DNA of 64,000 bases from Falciphora oryzae (Eukaryota > Ascomycota > Sordariomycetes > Magnaporthales > Magnaporthaceae). Below are positions 54,417-64,000 of this stretch, piece by piece; the first letter of the stretch is position 1, and every line of letters begins with the position of its first letter. Position numbers and translations under genes: made by a program. The notes beneath the pieces were generated by a model, which worked only from the letters and a program-made list of their open reading frames with translations, was not told the origin of the DNA and did no database searches. The stretch lies in assembly GCA_000733355.1 (NCBI GenBank), contig JNVV01000033.1:1521-65520 (forward strand), given 5' to 3'.

Positions 54417-56260
54417 AGTCCGTGCACCCCCTGTTGGCCACCCCGGCAGCCCCACGGCCTCGAATCGTCGCGCGTACTTCAATTCTACGGGATTCGATCA
54501 ATTTTAATCCGTTTTCCTTCCTTTTTGCTGCATTCGAACGCTGAAATGCCCGAGAAACAGTATACGGAAGAAGGTATCGACCAGGCCGTCGCCGCCGTAA
54601 AGGCGGGGGTCCCTATCGCGAGGGCGGCCCGACTTTGGGGTATACCGAGGTCAACCCTACGGCATCGTCTTGAAGGCACCCTGCCTATCCGGCAATCCCA
54701 AAAGCCTTTTCAGCGGTTAGGGCCGGCCCTGGAGAAGCCTCTAGCAAATTGGGTGCTTGTTCAGGCCTCCCTAGGCCTCCCTCCAACGCACGCAAAAGTC
54801 CGGTTTTTTTGCGGAGAAGATCCTACGCCGGGAGGGCACCCAACCGGCCCTCGGGAAGCGCTGGATTAACTGCTTTTTGCAAAGATATCCCGAAATCCGG
54901 GTCGGGAAGGGCCGGCGCATAGAGTCGGCCCGTCTCAAAGGGGCTACTACAGAAGTAATAAAGCGGTGGTGGCAGCGCCTGGAGGTCCCGGAGGTAGCCC
55001 GGATCAAGCCGGAACACACGTACAATATGGACGAGGGCGGCCTACAGGAGGGTAAGACGGGCAACAGGCTCGTTTTAGGCCTCGCGGAAGCCCGGCTTTT
55101 GCAAAGAAAAAAGCCCGGATCTCGCACTTGGACGAGTTTTCTCGAGTGCGTTTCGGCTACCGGGGTCTCGCTTCCTCCCTTTATTATTTTTAAGGGAAAA
55201 TACTTGTAGGGGCAGTGGTTTCCAGGAGATAAAAGTCCTTTTAAAAGATAGAAATTTACTGCAACAAAAAACGGGTGGACTTTTGACCGTACTGCGGTAG
55301 AATGGCTGCAAAAGGTCTTCCTTCCGTGCACCTAACCCCCTACCCCTAAACCCCGGCTTTTGATCCTAGATGGCCACGGATCCCATATAACCAAAGAGTT
55401 CATGTACCTTTGCCTCCGGCACAACGTTTATTTGCTTTATTTACCCCCTCATACCTCGCACGTTTTGCAGCCTTTGGACCTATCCGTATTCAGCCCTTTC
55501 CAACACGCCTACCGCAAAATAACCGGCTCCCAGGCTTTATTTACCTGCTCAACTGTGGTAGGAAAACGTCAATTTTTGCAGGCCTATGCCTCTGCAAGAT
55601 TACAAGCCCTTACCCCTTATATAATAAGGTCGGGGTGGCGGGCATCCGGCCTTTGGCTTCGGAGTATACGCAAACCCCTATCGAGCCGACTTTTACTCGA
55701 AAACTCCAACCAAGACAGCCAACGAGCCAGAATTCAACAATCTGCAGAGGATAACAGGGCCAAACAACGTTCAACGGTCCTTTCTTCGCAGTCCCGGGTG
55801 TCCTGGGACACTCCCAAACAATCCAGAAAGTTGGCCTCCCAAATCAGGGCTTTAAAGCCCCGGCTTCCGGCAAGCCCCACGGCCCGACTTTTTTTCCGGA
55901 AGCTCCAAAAAAGCTACGAGGCGCGTGAATTCGAGTTATCTGAGGCCCCGTAAAAAATTAGGCGGCTGGAGGCCGAATTGGAGGCACGGCGGCCTCGCAA
56001 AAAAAGGAGGGTAATGCCGGATCCCAACGAGACCTTTGTGGATATCCGGCGCGTTGCAGAGGCAGGGGGGCAAGTTGAGGAGGCAAATGATACAACATCA
56101 GAAAGAGCGGAAGATTCTGATCAGGAATCTATACACAGTTGTATCGAGGTTAGTTAAATTGAGGTAGAAATTTGCAGTTGAATGCACTAGGTTTGGTGTT
56201 GATCGGATCTCGTTCAAGGTGGCCAACAGGGGGGGATGGCCAACAGGGGGTGCACGGACT
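54417..56260 (+). mobile_element. pogo/Fot1-type DNA transposon, second copy, decayed
   Basis: 1,844 bases bounded by TA (54,415-54,416 and 56,261-56,262). The inverted ends AGTCCGTGCACCCCCTGTTG match at both sides. It resembles the 38,074 element over its coding and subterminal sequence (for example acttcaattctacgggatt) but has different terminal repeats, so it belongs to a sister subfamily. It is inserted in the F-box gene. Confidence 0.92.
54546..56155 (+). pseudogene. pogo/Fot1 transposase, multiply broken
   Basis: Starts MPEKQYTEEGIDQAVAAVK and aligns along its length with the 38,176-39,786 transposase. There is a frameshift in the t-run near 54,808-54,815 (after KVRFF), then open again from about 54,877 (QRYPEIRVGKGRR, TYNMDEGG with the first Asp). 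TAG follows at 55,207, further stops near 55,249 and 55,335, then LILDGHGSHIT and LQPLDLSVFSP (the other two Asp) in one long open part 55,360-55,953. The end ESIHSCIEVS is at 56,155. Where the other copy has a TAA stop, this one keeps CAA, so that lesion arose independently. Confidence 0.88.
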
Positions 56261-56262
56261 TA

Positions 56263-57539
56263 CACAAGCTACTCCATCGCCTTTTTAAGCTTAAACTTTA
56301 GTTTAATAAGCCGAGCTACGTACCCACCACCAAGACGACGAAGCAAGTAAAGACTCTCTCCAGCGAGGAATTTCCCGTCCTTCCAAGGCTCGGTCGATAT
56401 CAAGTTGGAATTCGCCCACAGGAATACTGGCCTTGACCGTGTACGGCTCGCGCCTCGTCTGCCCAAACAGGATCCTCGCGGCCACTTCGGCACACACACC
56501 TGGCCAGCCCAACGTCGGTGCCCGAAGCTTGGCCGGCCGTCGAACAACGCGCCACCTCGCGCATGGCTTCGACGAAGTAGTGCTGGTAGCGTGGAAAAAC
56601 GTATTGCATGGCAAGCGATTTGGTGTGCAAGACCGTCTAGCATATCGGCAATTCGTAGAGCCGATAACCGGTTCGCGACCGCCAAGATGCCAAGAAAGCA
56701 CTACCTACTAGCCCGCAAATCCGCGACCGGTGGCGTTCGCTGGCCTTTGTCTTCCTCTTTTCTCTGTCAGCTCTTCATTCTCGCCCATCCCGAGTTTCTC
56801 TTTGGCGAGAGTTGTTATACCCATATGCATCCGTCGATGTTTCCCCATCTGGTTGGTCTATTGTCTCCCGTTCACGGGCGCACTTTCCATAGAATGCCGT
56901 TTATTAAACACGACTTCCGGGGTGGTGTTCGCGAGATTCGCCACTAGCAGGAGGGCGGAATTCTGGACAGCAGGGCTCGATAACTTCTGAATGCACTGGA
57001 CGAGCACGTCTCCGTGCCCGACCGACAACGTGTCGATCTTCAGCTACTTGTTGTTCTTGTAGGTCGGCACCATCGCCAGGAGGCTGCTTAGGACCAGGTT
57101 CTGCAGGTATCCGAGTTCGGAGCTGACCAGGAGACATTAGCACTCTGAGGTCGACCAACGTCATGGAAAGGCTTTGAAGCAGCTGAGGATGCTCGGCCGG
57201 CTTGGACCCTTCGACGAGCTGCTGAACAAAGGAGACCTTATTGAGGGTTGCCTTCAGTACATTTGTGGCCTGAATTGTGATGCCTTTGCTTAGATCCGAC
57301 GAGCTGCTGCGCCTCCGCTTCGCCACGGGCGAGTCGACGGTAATTTTGGGTAGTTTGGCGCAACAACGGCGGCAGAACGCACTGGCCTCTACATTTGTAT
57401 CGTGCAGCTCGGCACGACGGCGGCGTGGCAGGCCAGCGTATCCGTCACGCCGGCGCAAGGGCCGCCTCGTCAGCGCCAGCCCCGGGCCATGTCGTGGACC
57501 ACCCGCGAAGGTTACCTTGGACGCTTGCAAGGCTCCGGC
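56263..57539. other. Region with no supportable gene
   Basis: Minus-strand frames at 56,685-56,269 are open but shift repeatedly (segments such as FPRYQHYFVEAMREVARC) and could be a decayed gene I cannot name. 56,700-57,540 may include the upstream part of the following pseudogene. Confidence 0.35.
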
Positions 57540-58690
57540 GACACGTTTGTCCAAGCTATGGCTGCGAGAGTCCTGTAGCTGGAGCGCCTGCGCCGACCCC
57601 TCGCCCGGACAAAAAGATTTCGAAATGTGCGACATCCCGCCGTCTCTCAAGGTCCAAGGCCTGTTGGTGCGCGAGGACGAGGACGGCAGCCAGGAGGTCG
57701 GGTGGGCCGACGACTTCCTCACCGGCGGGCCCCACCAGTCCGTGTATCCGACGTCGCTGATCCGCAGGACCGCGGAGGCGGCCGCCGCCTCGACGAGCCA
57801 CCACCACCACGCGCACCACCAGCACCCGCAGCGTTTCATCCGCCCTACCGTTTCGGACCGGGCCTCGTTCGAGGCGCAGGCCCGCTTCGTACCCTACGCG
57901 GACTGATTGGCCGGCGGCGCCGAATTCTGGCGCGGGGTTCGCGGACCTGACGCGCCTGGGGCTGGCCTTCAAGGACGTGTCGAGTCAGAGGCGGCCGTGG
58001 GGACGACCGCGGCGCACATCGGAATGTATAAACGACCTTTTACGGCAAAACGTGGAACGTCGTATCCAAGCCGCGGGCCGAAAACGTGGCCTACACCAAC
58101 GTCCTCCTAGGCCTGCACCAGGACTTGCTCTACATGAAGGACCCGCCGCGCCTGCAGCTGCTGCACCGCTTCGCCCAACAGCTGCGACGGCGGCGGGTGG
58201 CTGTTTAACGACGGCATCCGGGCCGCCGACCAGGTGCGCGCCCGCGACCCGCGCCAGTTCGCCCTCCTGCACGACCGCCACGTCCATTACCGTTACGAAA
58301 AAAAAAAACGGCCACTGGCACCAGTGGAGCAGGCCGGTCATAACTCTAAGCCGGGATGGCAGCAGCAGCGCCGTCGATTCCATCGGCTGGGCGCCGTCCT
58401 TCCAGGACGACTTCGCGTCACCGAGTGTATCTGGCCCGGACAAGGATGCGGCGGCGGCGGCGGGCGCGGACCGGCTGAAAGACTGGCGGGGCGCGACGCG
58501 GGCTTTCAGTGACGCCGCGTGCGCGCCCGAGGGCATGTTCGAATACTAGATGAAGCCGGGCGAATGCGTCATGTTCGACAACACGAGGGTCCTACACGGG
58601 CGCCGGCAGTTCAACGTCACGACGGGGAGGCGGTGACTCGAGGGCGCCTACGTCCAAAAGCAGGCCATCCCGAGCAGACCGCCCCAGATG
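57540..58690 (+). pseudogene. Gamma-butyrobetaine hydroxylase-like (TauD-family) dioxygenase, inactivated
   Basis: LWLRESCS...CADPSPGQKDF and VGWADDFLTGGPHQSVYPTSL match the N-terminal domain of gamma-butyrobetaine/trimethyllysine hydroxylases (carnitine synthesis). Then YAD-stop-LAGGAEFW, and in a shifted frame NVLLGLHQDLLYMKDPPRLQLLH carries the iron-binding H-x-D of TauD enzymes. Finally MFEY-stop-MKPGECVMFDNTRVLHGRRQF (second His and Arg of the active site). Stops at 57,904 (TGA), 58,547 (TAG) and 58,634 (TGA), plus frameshifts near 57,950-58,090 and 58,195-58,310, kill it. At least one stop stands where Trp is expected. The family hydroxylates substrates using 2-oxoglutarate and Fe(II). 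Confidence 0.78.
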
Positions 58691-60049
58691 GAAATCGATC
58701 CTGGCGCAGTCCTCCTGCTTCAGTCGTCGCTTGGCCATGTCCACAGCGGTTGTCCGGAGTAGCGCCGGGTAATGGTCGCACCAGACCCTCACGCTAAATG
58801 TAAAGCATGAGGCGGTGTCCTGTGCGTTTTGGCAGCACAGGATAGGGCTTTCGTCAATCGTGAGAAGAACTTCCAGCTCGGAAACGACTGATAGCTGGGC
58901 CATGAAAAACGATGGGGAGGGATGGGGGAGCGCTGAAAGCTGCTTCGTCCAAGCTCTCTCGAGGCTCCTCAGGCAGCTCGGCAACATCCTTCTCGGCATC
59001 GTCCTGCTTCGCTTCCAGGAGTTTGCGGGACCCAAACGACGTGTCCAATGTTGCACCGGTGGCTCCCGGCTCTGCGACAGTGTGACGAGGGTAGAGCCAA
59101 GCAGGTTTTCTCGCAGCCATCTTCGTCGACATGGTCGTTGATCTTGTAGTTAGGTACCAGCCCAAAGTACAGTATTGTGGAAAAGCCAACCATAGACGTC
59201 ACGTTCAGGGCCTGCACGCTACGCGGCAGCGCTGCAGGGCCTAAGACCTCGCCGAAGCCCTGACGCCGCGGTGGCTGTGCACCGTCCCCGCCCAGTATCC
59301 GTCGCATCTCGGAACATCCAAGAGATGAAGCGCGGCGCAAGAAGCAAGCACCAAATAGTAACTACGGCATTGCGACGCGCGTCGGCCTGACTCCGAACAG
59401 GTGGCACCTTCGCTTGAGCGACCGAGGCCTTCCGCGTACCAACCTTTCAGTTAAAGGGGAAGCGAAACTAGAGCAACAATATGCTTGCGACTTCGGGCAA
59501 CAGCTCCCCCCCCAACCATACTCGCCCAGCGTTCGCCGCTTTCGTGAGCCTCGCTCTTCCGCCCGCTACTTTCCTATCTGGGTATTAGACAAGAATCTGT
59601 CATCGGGCTGAATGAAGGGCCAAGATGGCGTCAGGAGGAGTGGGCTTCCGGGGGTTCTGCATTTCTTTAGTAGATCCCGCGGTTGTGTGGCTGGTTCGCA
59701 TGCCTTTACTGAAGAATCACATCTTTCCTGCCTTAGAAAAGCGAAGGGGTAGTAACTGTTGAAAACGAGGTCCTGAGAGCCAACCTGCAGGTCAGTGATG
59801 CGGAGACAAGACCTAGACTTCTATTTGCCGGATATTTATGTTTGACCTCGAGAATCATCTATCTTCTAGTGGCGACTATTCGCCCCTTCATTTATAGCAT
59901 GGTTTCTTTCCACTAGTAGTAAATCGCCTGCAATGGAGCCTTGGCATCGGCACCCATCTGTTCGGGTAGAGCGGGTAGAGTAACGTGCATCTCGGCCCCT
60001 TGAACGGCGCCACCTATGTCAGTTGACCCGAGCCAGCGCTGGACATGCA
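58691..60049. other. Region with no supportable gene
   Basis: A minus frame near 59,240-59,120 contains a hydrophobic segment (TSMVGFSTILYFGLVPNYK) that may be one helix of a decayed membrane protein; the surrounding frames are short. Nothing else is recognisable. Confidence 0.35.
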
Positions 60050-60304
60050 TCAAGAGCGACAGCCCACCGTGTAGAGCTGGCCCTCAAACGGCCGCAGCCT
60101 CCCGGGTCCAGTCTCGGCGTCGACGTCCTCGTACGTCGAGGTAACGAGCTTGAGCGGGCGGTCGGCCCACTCCCCGGGGATTTTGGCCTCGGCCGGACCG
60201 GGCGTGCAGTTGAGCAGAACTAGAGCGGCCTCTGCACCGCTGCGCTTGACGTACACAAGACAATGGATGACGGCTGCGGGACAAATGTTGGCCACGGTGC
60301 GCAA
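60050..60304 (-). pseudogene. Alpha-glucosidase/maltase (GH13) C-terminal remnant
   Basis: The minus frame reads CLVYVKRSGAEAALVLLNCTP, WADRPLKLVTSTYEDV and GRLRPFEGQLYTVG. A short beta-domain with ALVxLN and LRPxEGxxY is the usual end of fungal maltases. The catalytic barrel is absent; upstream (rightward) lies a copia solo LTR at 60,353 and then unrelated DNA. Only the last ~80 residues survive. Confidence 0.6.
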
Positions 60305-60352
60305 GTTCGCTGGGTTTCAATGCCATATATGGTACGGCATGGGAGCAATGTA

Positions 60353-60575
60353 TGTTGGATTACGTTAGCAGCGCGTGCATCTCCACGCCTCGTGGGCCTG
60401 CGGCCCACGGGCCGTGCGCTCCCACGAGCCTACAAAAGGGGATCTTCGATCCCCTTCCTGTAACTAGATTCCTTCCTCATCATGCATCAATACAGACACC
60501 TTTTCCAGATCTATAGATCTTTGTTCTTTCCTTTGGGAGATCTCCGAGCCTACAGGAGTAACACTCCTACCAACA
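60353..60575 (+). repeat. copia-type solo LTR, copy 2
   Basis: TGTTGGATTACG...CTACCAACA, 223 bases, with a perfect target duplication atgta at 60,348-60,352 and 60,576-60,580. Same family as 49,614-49,845. Confidence 0.9.
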
Positions 60576-60580
60576 ATGTA

Positions 60581-61571
60581 TCTAATAAGAGTTGGACCAC
60601 GCGCGATTAACTTCAATCCGACGACTTGCATTTGCTGTCGGGAAGGAAGAGAGGCGGTGGTCTAGACCTTTGGTTCTCAGGACTCTTCTGGGGGTTGACA
60701 GGGGGTTTTGGAGCCTTCTTGCGGGCGAATCGATTCGTTGGAAGGCTTTCGGATCTGCTCCGCTCCTCCGACATTAAGCTCAGTCTCCGCTTCGGGTGGC
60801 TGGGGTGGCGTCCAGGCCGGAACGCGTCTTGGCGCTGTGTGTGGCCTTACAGCCGGGAAGTCCCGCGATGTAGGGCTGCATGCGGGCCTGCCTTATCGCC
60901 CGTCCTTAGGTTGAGCGTCGCTGAATGTACGAGACGATGCGCAAGCGAGCACCAAAAGAAGCGGTCGCATGTGATGATCTTCCCCTCACTGGGAGCTTGG
61001 GAATACGTCATTGATTTTTGGGACGACAAACAAGAACACGCCATGACATCGGCGCCATAATCCCAGGCACGATCACAAGCTTGTCTTTGCTCCTCCCGCA
61101 TTGGGCAGCCCTGGCAGTCCGAGGGCTTGGCCGTGCAGACGGGCGGGCAGCCGATACCACCAGACCCTACGCAGCTCCTGTTTCAGCTTACCTGTCGGTC
61201 GCCTGGAATGGAAAGCTGGGTGGTCAATGGCTTAGCTGGAGATTTGCCCCTCCGCCATCACCTGTCTCCCAGGAGGCGAACACTCGCGAACCCTTCTGCC
61301 TGCTAAATCGCAATCCCGCTGGCCGGCCTTCTCCATCGCAAATGTCCCTACGTCGCTCGCCCTCTTCCTATCCCTTCCCCAGCCTATTATAAAGGGCCGT
61401 CCTATACCCCCATATGTTTCTTTAAGCCCTCACCCCCACCTCCGTCCTGAAAGCAAGCTTCCTCCAACCAGTTCTGAGCGGCCCATATCTCAACCCGTTG
61501 CCAGGCTAACACCAATATCCCTTCTTCGCACCTACTCGAACACCAGCCACGTTATCGTTCCCCACACAACC
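60581..61571. other. Upstream region of the metalloprotease gene; no gene supported
   Basis: Only short motif-free frames. A TATA-like cctattataaag lies at about 61,382-61,393, some 180 bases before the start codon, and the last 100 bases are pyrimidine-rich, as in fungal promoters. Confidence 0.45.
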
Positions 61572-63242
61572 ATGTGTCAAAACGGTTGCTGCTATATCGT
61601 TCCCCAGTACCTCCTCCGCGGCATCGTGGAGAGCACCCACGACGATGTCACGCCCGAGATCCGCGAGGCCGCCCAGCGCACCCTCAGCGAAGGCCTCGTC
61701 GACCTGAGGGCCAAGCGCGCTGAGATTTTCGCCGCCCTGGCGACCCCGCGTGGCTACCACGCCCACCAGCACGGCCCGCACCGCCACAGCATCGTGCCCG
61801 ACCTGCTGCTCCAGCAGATCGCCGACAGCGACAAGGTCGACGAGGACACCCGCGCCCGCGCCCGCGCCGACCTCGAGCACATCCGCAGCAAGATCGCCGA
61901 GTACCAGGCCGTCCAGGAGGGTTCCGTCGCCCAGGAAACCCTCGGGGCCGTTGCCGAGGGTGGGAAGCAGGGTGGGGAGGTCGCCAAGTTCTACCGCGAG
62001 ATCTACGACGCCAAGAATGATTCGGACGAGGAGCATCTCCCCGGTCAGGTGGTCCGCATCGAGGGCCAGAAGCCCACCGGCGACGTGGCTGCCGACGACG
62101 CGTACGACAACTGCGGGCTCGTCCTGCAGTTCTATAAGGAGAAGTTCAACTGGAACTCGATCGATAACAAGGGCATGCACGTGGTGAGCTCTGTGCACTT
62201 TGGTGTCAACTACCAAAACGCCCGTGAGTCTAGACCCCTTTAGAAGAGTTATCACAGTTTGACCCTGAAGTAAGGCGGTGGCTAGAGTGCCAGGTGCTGA
62301 CTACCATCGACTGCAGTCTGGGACCCGAGAAAGATGCAGATGGTCTACGGCGACGGAGGCAAGTTCCTGTACAACTTTACCAAGTGCATCGACGTTATCG
62401 GACACGAAATGACTGTGAGTCTTTCTCTCCGTGACACCATGGCACCATGCAAACCGAGACGGAGAATATACCAAAGGGGAAGCGAGGCGTCTCTGTGCAT
62501 GTGCAACCATGCCCCCACGCAACTGTGGATGTGCCACCTTGGATGTTGTAAACCAGCCGGCTGACACGTCTGGCGCCGCCACCTTCACCGTCCCACAGCA
62601 TGCCGTTACGGAGTACACCAGCCCGCTCGACTACCACGGGCAGTCGGGCGCGCTGAACGAGCACATCTCGGACGTGTTCGGCATCATGGTCAAGCAGTTC
62701 AAGGAGCAGGAAACCGCCGCCGACGCCGACTGGCTGATCGGCGAAGGCTGCCTTATGCCCGGCGTGAAGGGCGTCGCCCTCCGCAACATGAAGGAGCCTG
62801 GCACGGCCTACAATGACCCGCGCTTGGTGAGTACACGTGATCCATAGCCTCCCCAGCTGTCCCTCCACTATAGAGTACTTTTTGGCACCGATTGCTGACC
62901 ACCGCTTTCGCAACCCCCGCACAACAGGGCAAGGACCCGCAGCCGAACAATATGAGCGGCTTCAAGGAGACCCCCCTGGACAACGGCGGCGTGCACCTCT
63001 TCTCGGGCATCCCCAACAGGGCCTTCGCGCTGGCCAGCATCGCGTTTGGCGGCTGCAGCTGGGAGAAGGCGGGCCAGATCTGGTGGGCGGCGATGCTCTC
63101 GCGCCGGGTGCCGCCGCGCTGCAACTTCATCCAGTTCGCCGACGTGACGGTCGAGGTGGCCGAGGAGAAGTACGGCAAGGACGCGGCAAAGGTGGTGCGC
63201 GTGGCCTGGAACACGGTCGGCGTCGTCAGGAAGCATCATTAA
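61572..63242 (+). CDS. Thermolysin-family (M4) zinc metalloprotease, protealysin-like
   Basis: Four exons (61,572-62,223, 62,317-62,414, 62,599-62,826, 62,928-63,242) with gtgagt...ag introns of 93, 184 and 101 bases join into 430 residues without a break. The start MCQNGCCYIVPQYLLRGIVE lacks a signal peptide and resembles the short propeptide of protealysins. Catalytic features are complete: HEMTH (zinc-binding HExxH, split by intron 2 between T and H), GALNEHISDVFG (third zinc ligand Glu in NExxSD), and DNGGVHLFSGIPNRAF (transition-state His). LQFYKEKFNWNSIDNKG and NMSGFKETPLDNGG are usual M4 landmarks. It should cut peptide bonds, probably intracellularly or by non-classical export. M4 proteases of this form are mainly bacterial, so ancient transfer is possible. 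It looks functional. Confidence 0.9.
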
Positions 63243-63664
63243 CCAAGCCTGGATTTCATTGGATATGTGGTGTTTCGAACAGCTTCTCCATATCTTTGGG
63301 CGTTTTTAGGGCAGGACAATTCGGCCGCATCCATCGTAGACGAGATAGCTGAGGGGTATAGTTAACACACTCGAACGGCAGTCTTGGGCGACTTGATTCC
63401 AATAGAGGGCTAATTTCGCAAGTAAGGTCGGGGATGCATTAGCCGGCGGTTACGACCGGTGGACCGCACGTAAACAGTTCCACCCGACGCACTAAAACCT
63501 AACCATGCAGCGTGATGTGACCGGGTGTACCATACGAGCCAAGCAGTCGAGCCGGCTTTGCCCCAACCGGAAACAGCCTCGATAGGATGTCGGCGCGCAT
63601 CACACTCGATGACTTCTATCACATGCGGCTTGTGCGTGCTGACTTGGGGGCTGTTTGACACTAA
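63243..63664. other. 3' flank of the metalloprotease gene; no gene supported
   Basis: No motif-bearing frame seen. Confidence 0.4.
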
Positions 63665-63893
63665 GGGCCTGTCCTAGACTAACGGTTTTTTGGTTTTTTG
63701 GTTTTTTGCTAAATTTTTTCTAAAGATTGAAAGCCTTGCATTAAAAAGGAAGCATATGAAAAGGATTCGTATTATTTAAAACCGCATCCATATTAATTTG
63801 TTTTTGCTATCCTGCCTTTGGTGTTGATATATTTTAGAAAAAAGTTGAGCAAAAAACCAAAAAACCGAAAAACCGTTAGTCTAGGACAGGCCC
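63665..63893. mobile_element. MITE, 229 bases, second copy of the 43,705 family, inverted
   Basis: Ends gggcctgtcctagactaacgg and ccgttagtctaggacaggccc, with the same ggtttttt units. The interior is the reverse complement of the 43,705-43,935 interior (for example attgaaagccttgcatt). The flanks share taa (63,662-63,664 and 63,894-63,896). Confidence 0.9.
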
Positions 63894-64000
63894 TAAAGGT
63901 TTTTTTTTGGTTTTTTGACCCCCTAGTCGGTTTTTTGACCTTATTTAAGCTTAATTCTCGACGTGGAGACAACGCCCGGGAGAGCCCTGTGGCCGTTCAT

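Noticed and set aside
56904..57839. Minus-strand 311-codon frame
   Set aside because: Overlaps the dioxygenase pseudogene, whose motifs are clearly on plus; the minus protein shows no domain.
59120..59240. Hydrophobic minus-strand segment as a membrane transporter
   Set aside because: Only one helix-like stretch is readable and flanking frames give no family motif.
61506..62255. Minus-strand 249-codon frame rich in Val/Leu/Gly
   Set aside because: Exact antisense of the M4 protease first exon; high GC keeps it open.

Overview
This window is nuclear DNA of a filamentous ascomycete (Pezizomycotina, most likely Sordariomycetes). The evidence is short GT-AG introns of 50 to 184 bases in the intact genes, fungus-specific families (HeLo, NACHT with a nucleoside-phosphorylase neighbour, a DUF2841-like protein, a fungal C2H2 protein, an MFS drug transporter), Tad-type LINEs, chromodomain Gypsy elements and Fot1/pogo transposons. 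Many reading frames are broken by transition mutations, often TGG to TAG/TGA or CAA/CAG to TAA/TAG, and the repeats hold AT-rich blocks. Both fit repeat-induced point mutation (RIP). It reads as a repeat-rich, gene-poor compartment.

Left third (1-26,500): a transposon nest. A minus-strand LINE ORF1 (1-609 and 13,907-15,023) is split by Gypsy element A (615-13,906, TSD taaag). A is itself split by a second copy of the same family in the opposite orientation, element B (3,744-12,332, TSD gcccg). B carries two solo LTRs. Next come an inverted-repeat MITE split by a 483-base solo LTR (16,637-17,563), a tRNA-like sequence, and the 3' end of a plus-strand LINE ORF2 split by Gypsy element C (18,757-24,690, TSD ccctt). 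An 818-base fold-back MITE (24,964-25,781), a CT-tailed repeat and another solo LTR follow.

Middle (26,500-48,700): mostly genes, many broken. Apparently intact are a membrane protein (28,501-29,822), an MFS transporter (36,008-37,863) and a RAD21 cohesin subunit (47,021-48,672, possibly with a slightly early stop). Broken or truncated are a chromodomain/C2H2 chimera, a DUF2841-like gene, a short-chain dehydrogenase, an ankyrin-like gene, an amidohydrolase with an internal deletion and a HeLo-domain gene. A nearly intact pogo/Fot1 transposon (38,074-39,931) and two small MITEs lie among them.

Right third (48,700-64,000): copia and short LTR remnants; a nucleoside-phosphorylase gene next to a NACHT fragment cut by solo LTRs; an F-box gene split by a second pogo element (54,417-56,260); a gamma-butyrobetaine-hydroxylase-like pseudogene; an alpha-glucosidase 3' remnant beside a copia solo LTR; an intact four-exon thermolysin-family (M4) metalloprotease (61,572-63,242); and a second copy of the 230-base MITE. 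I see no operon-like gene set, CRISPR array or clearly new multi-gene system. The strongest content is the dated nesting of mobile elements and the erosion of host genes, including an NLR-type immune-receptor fragment.
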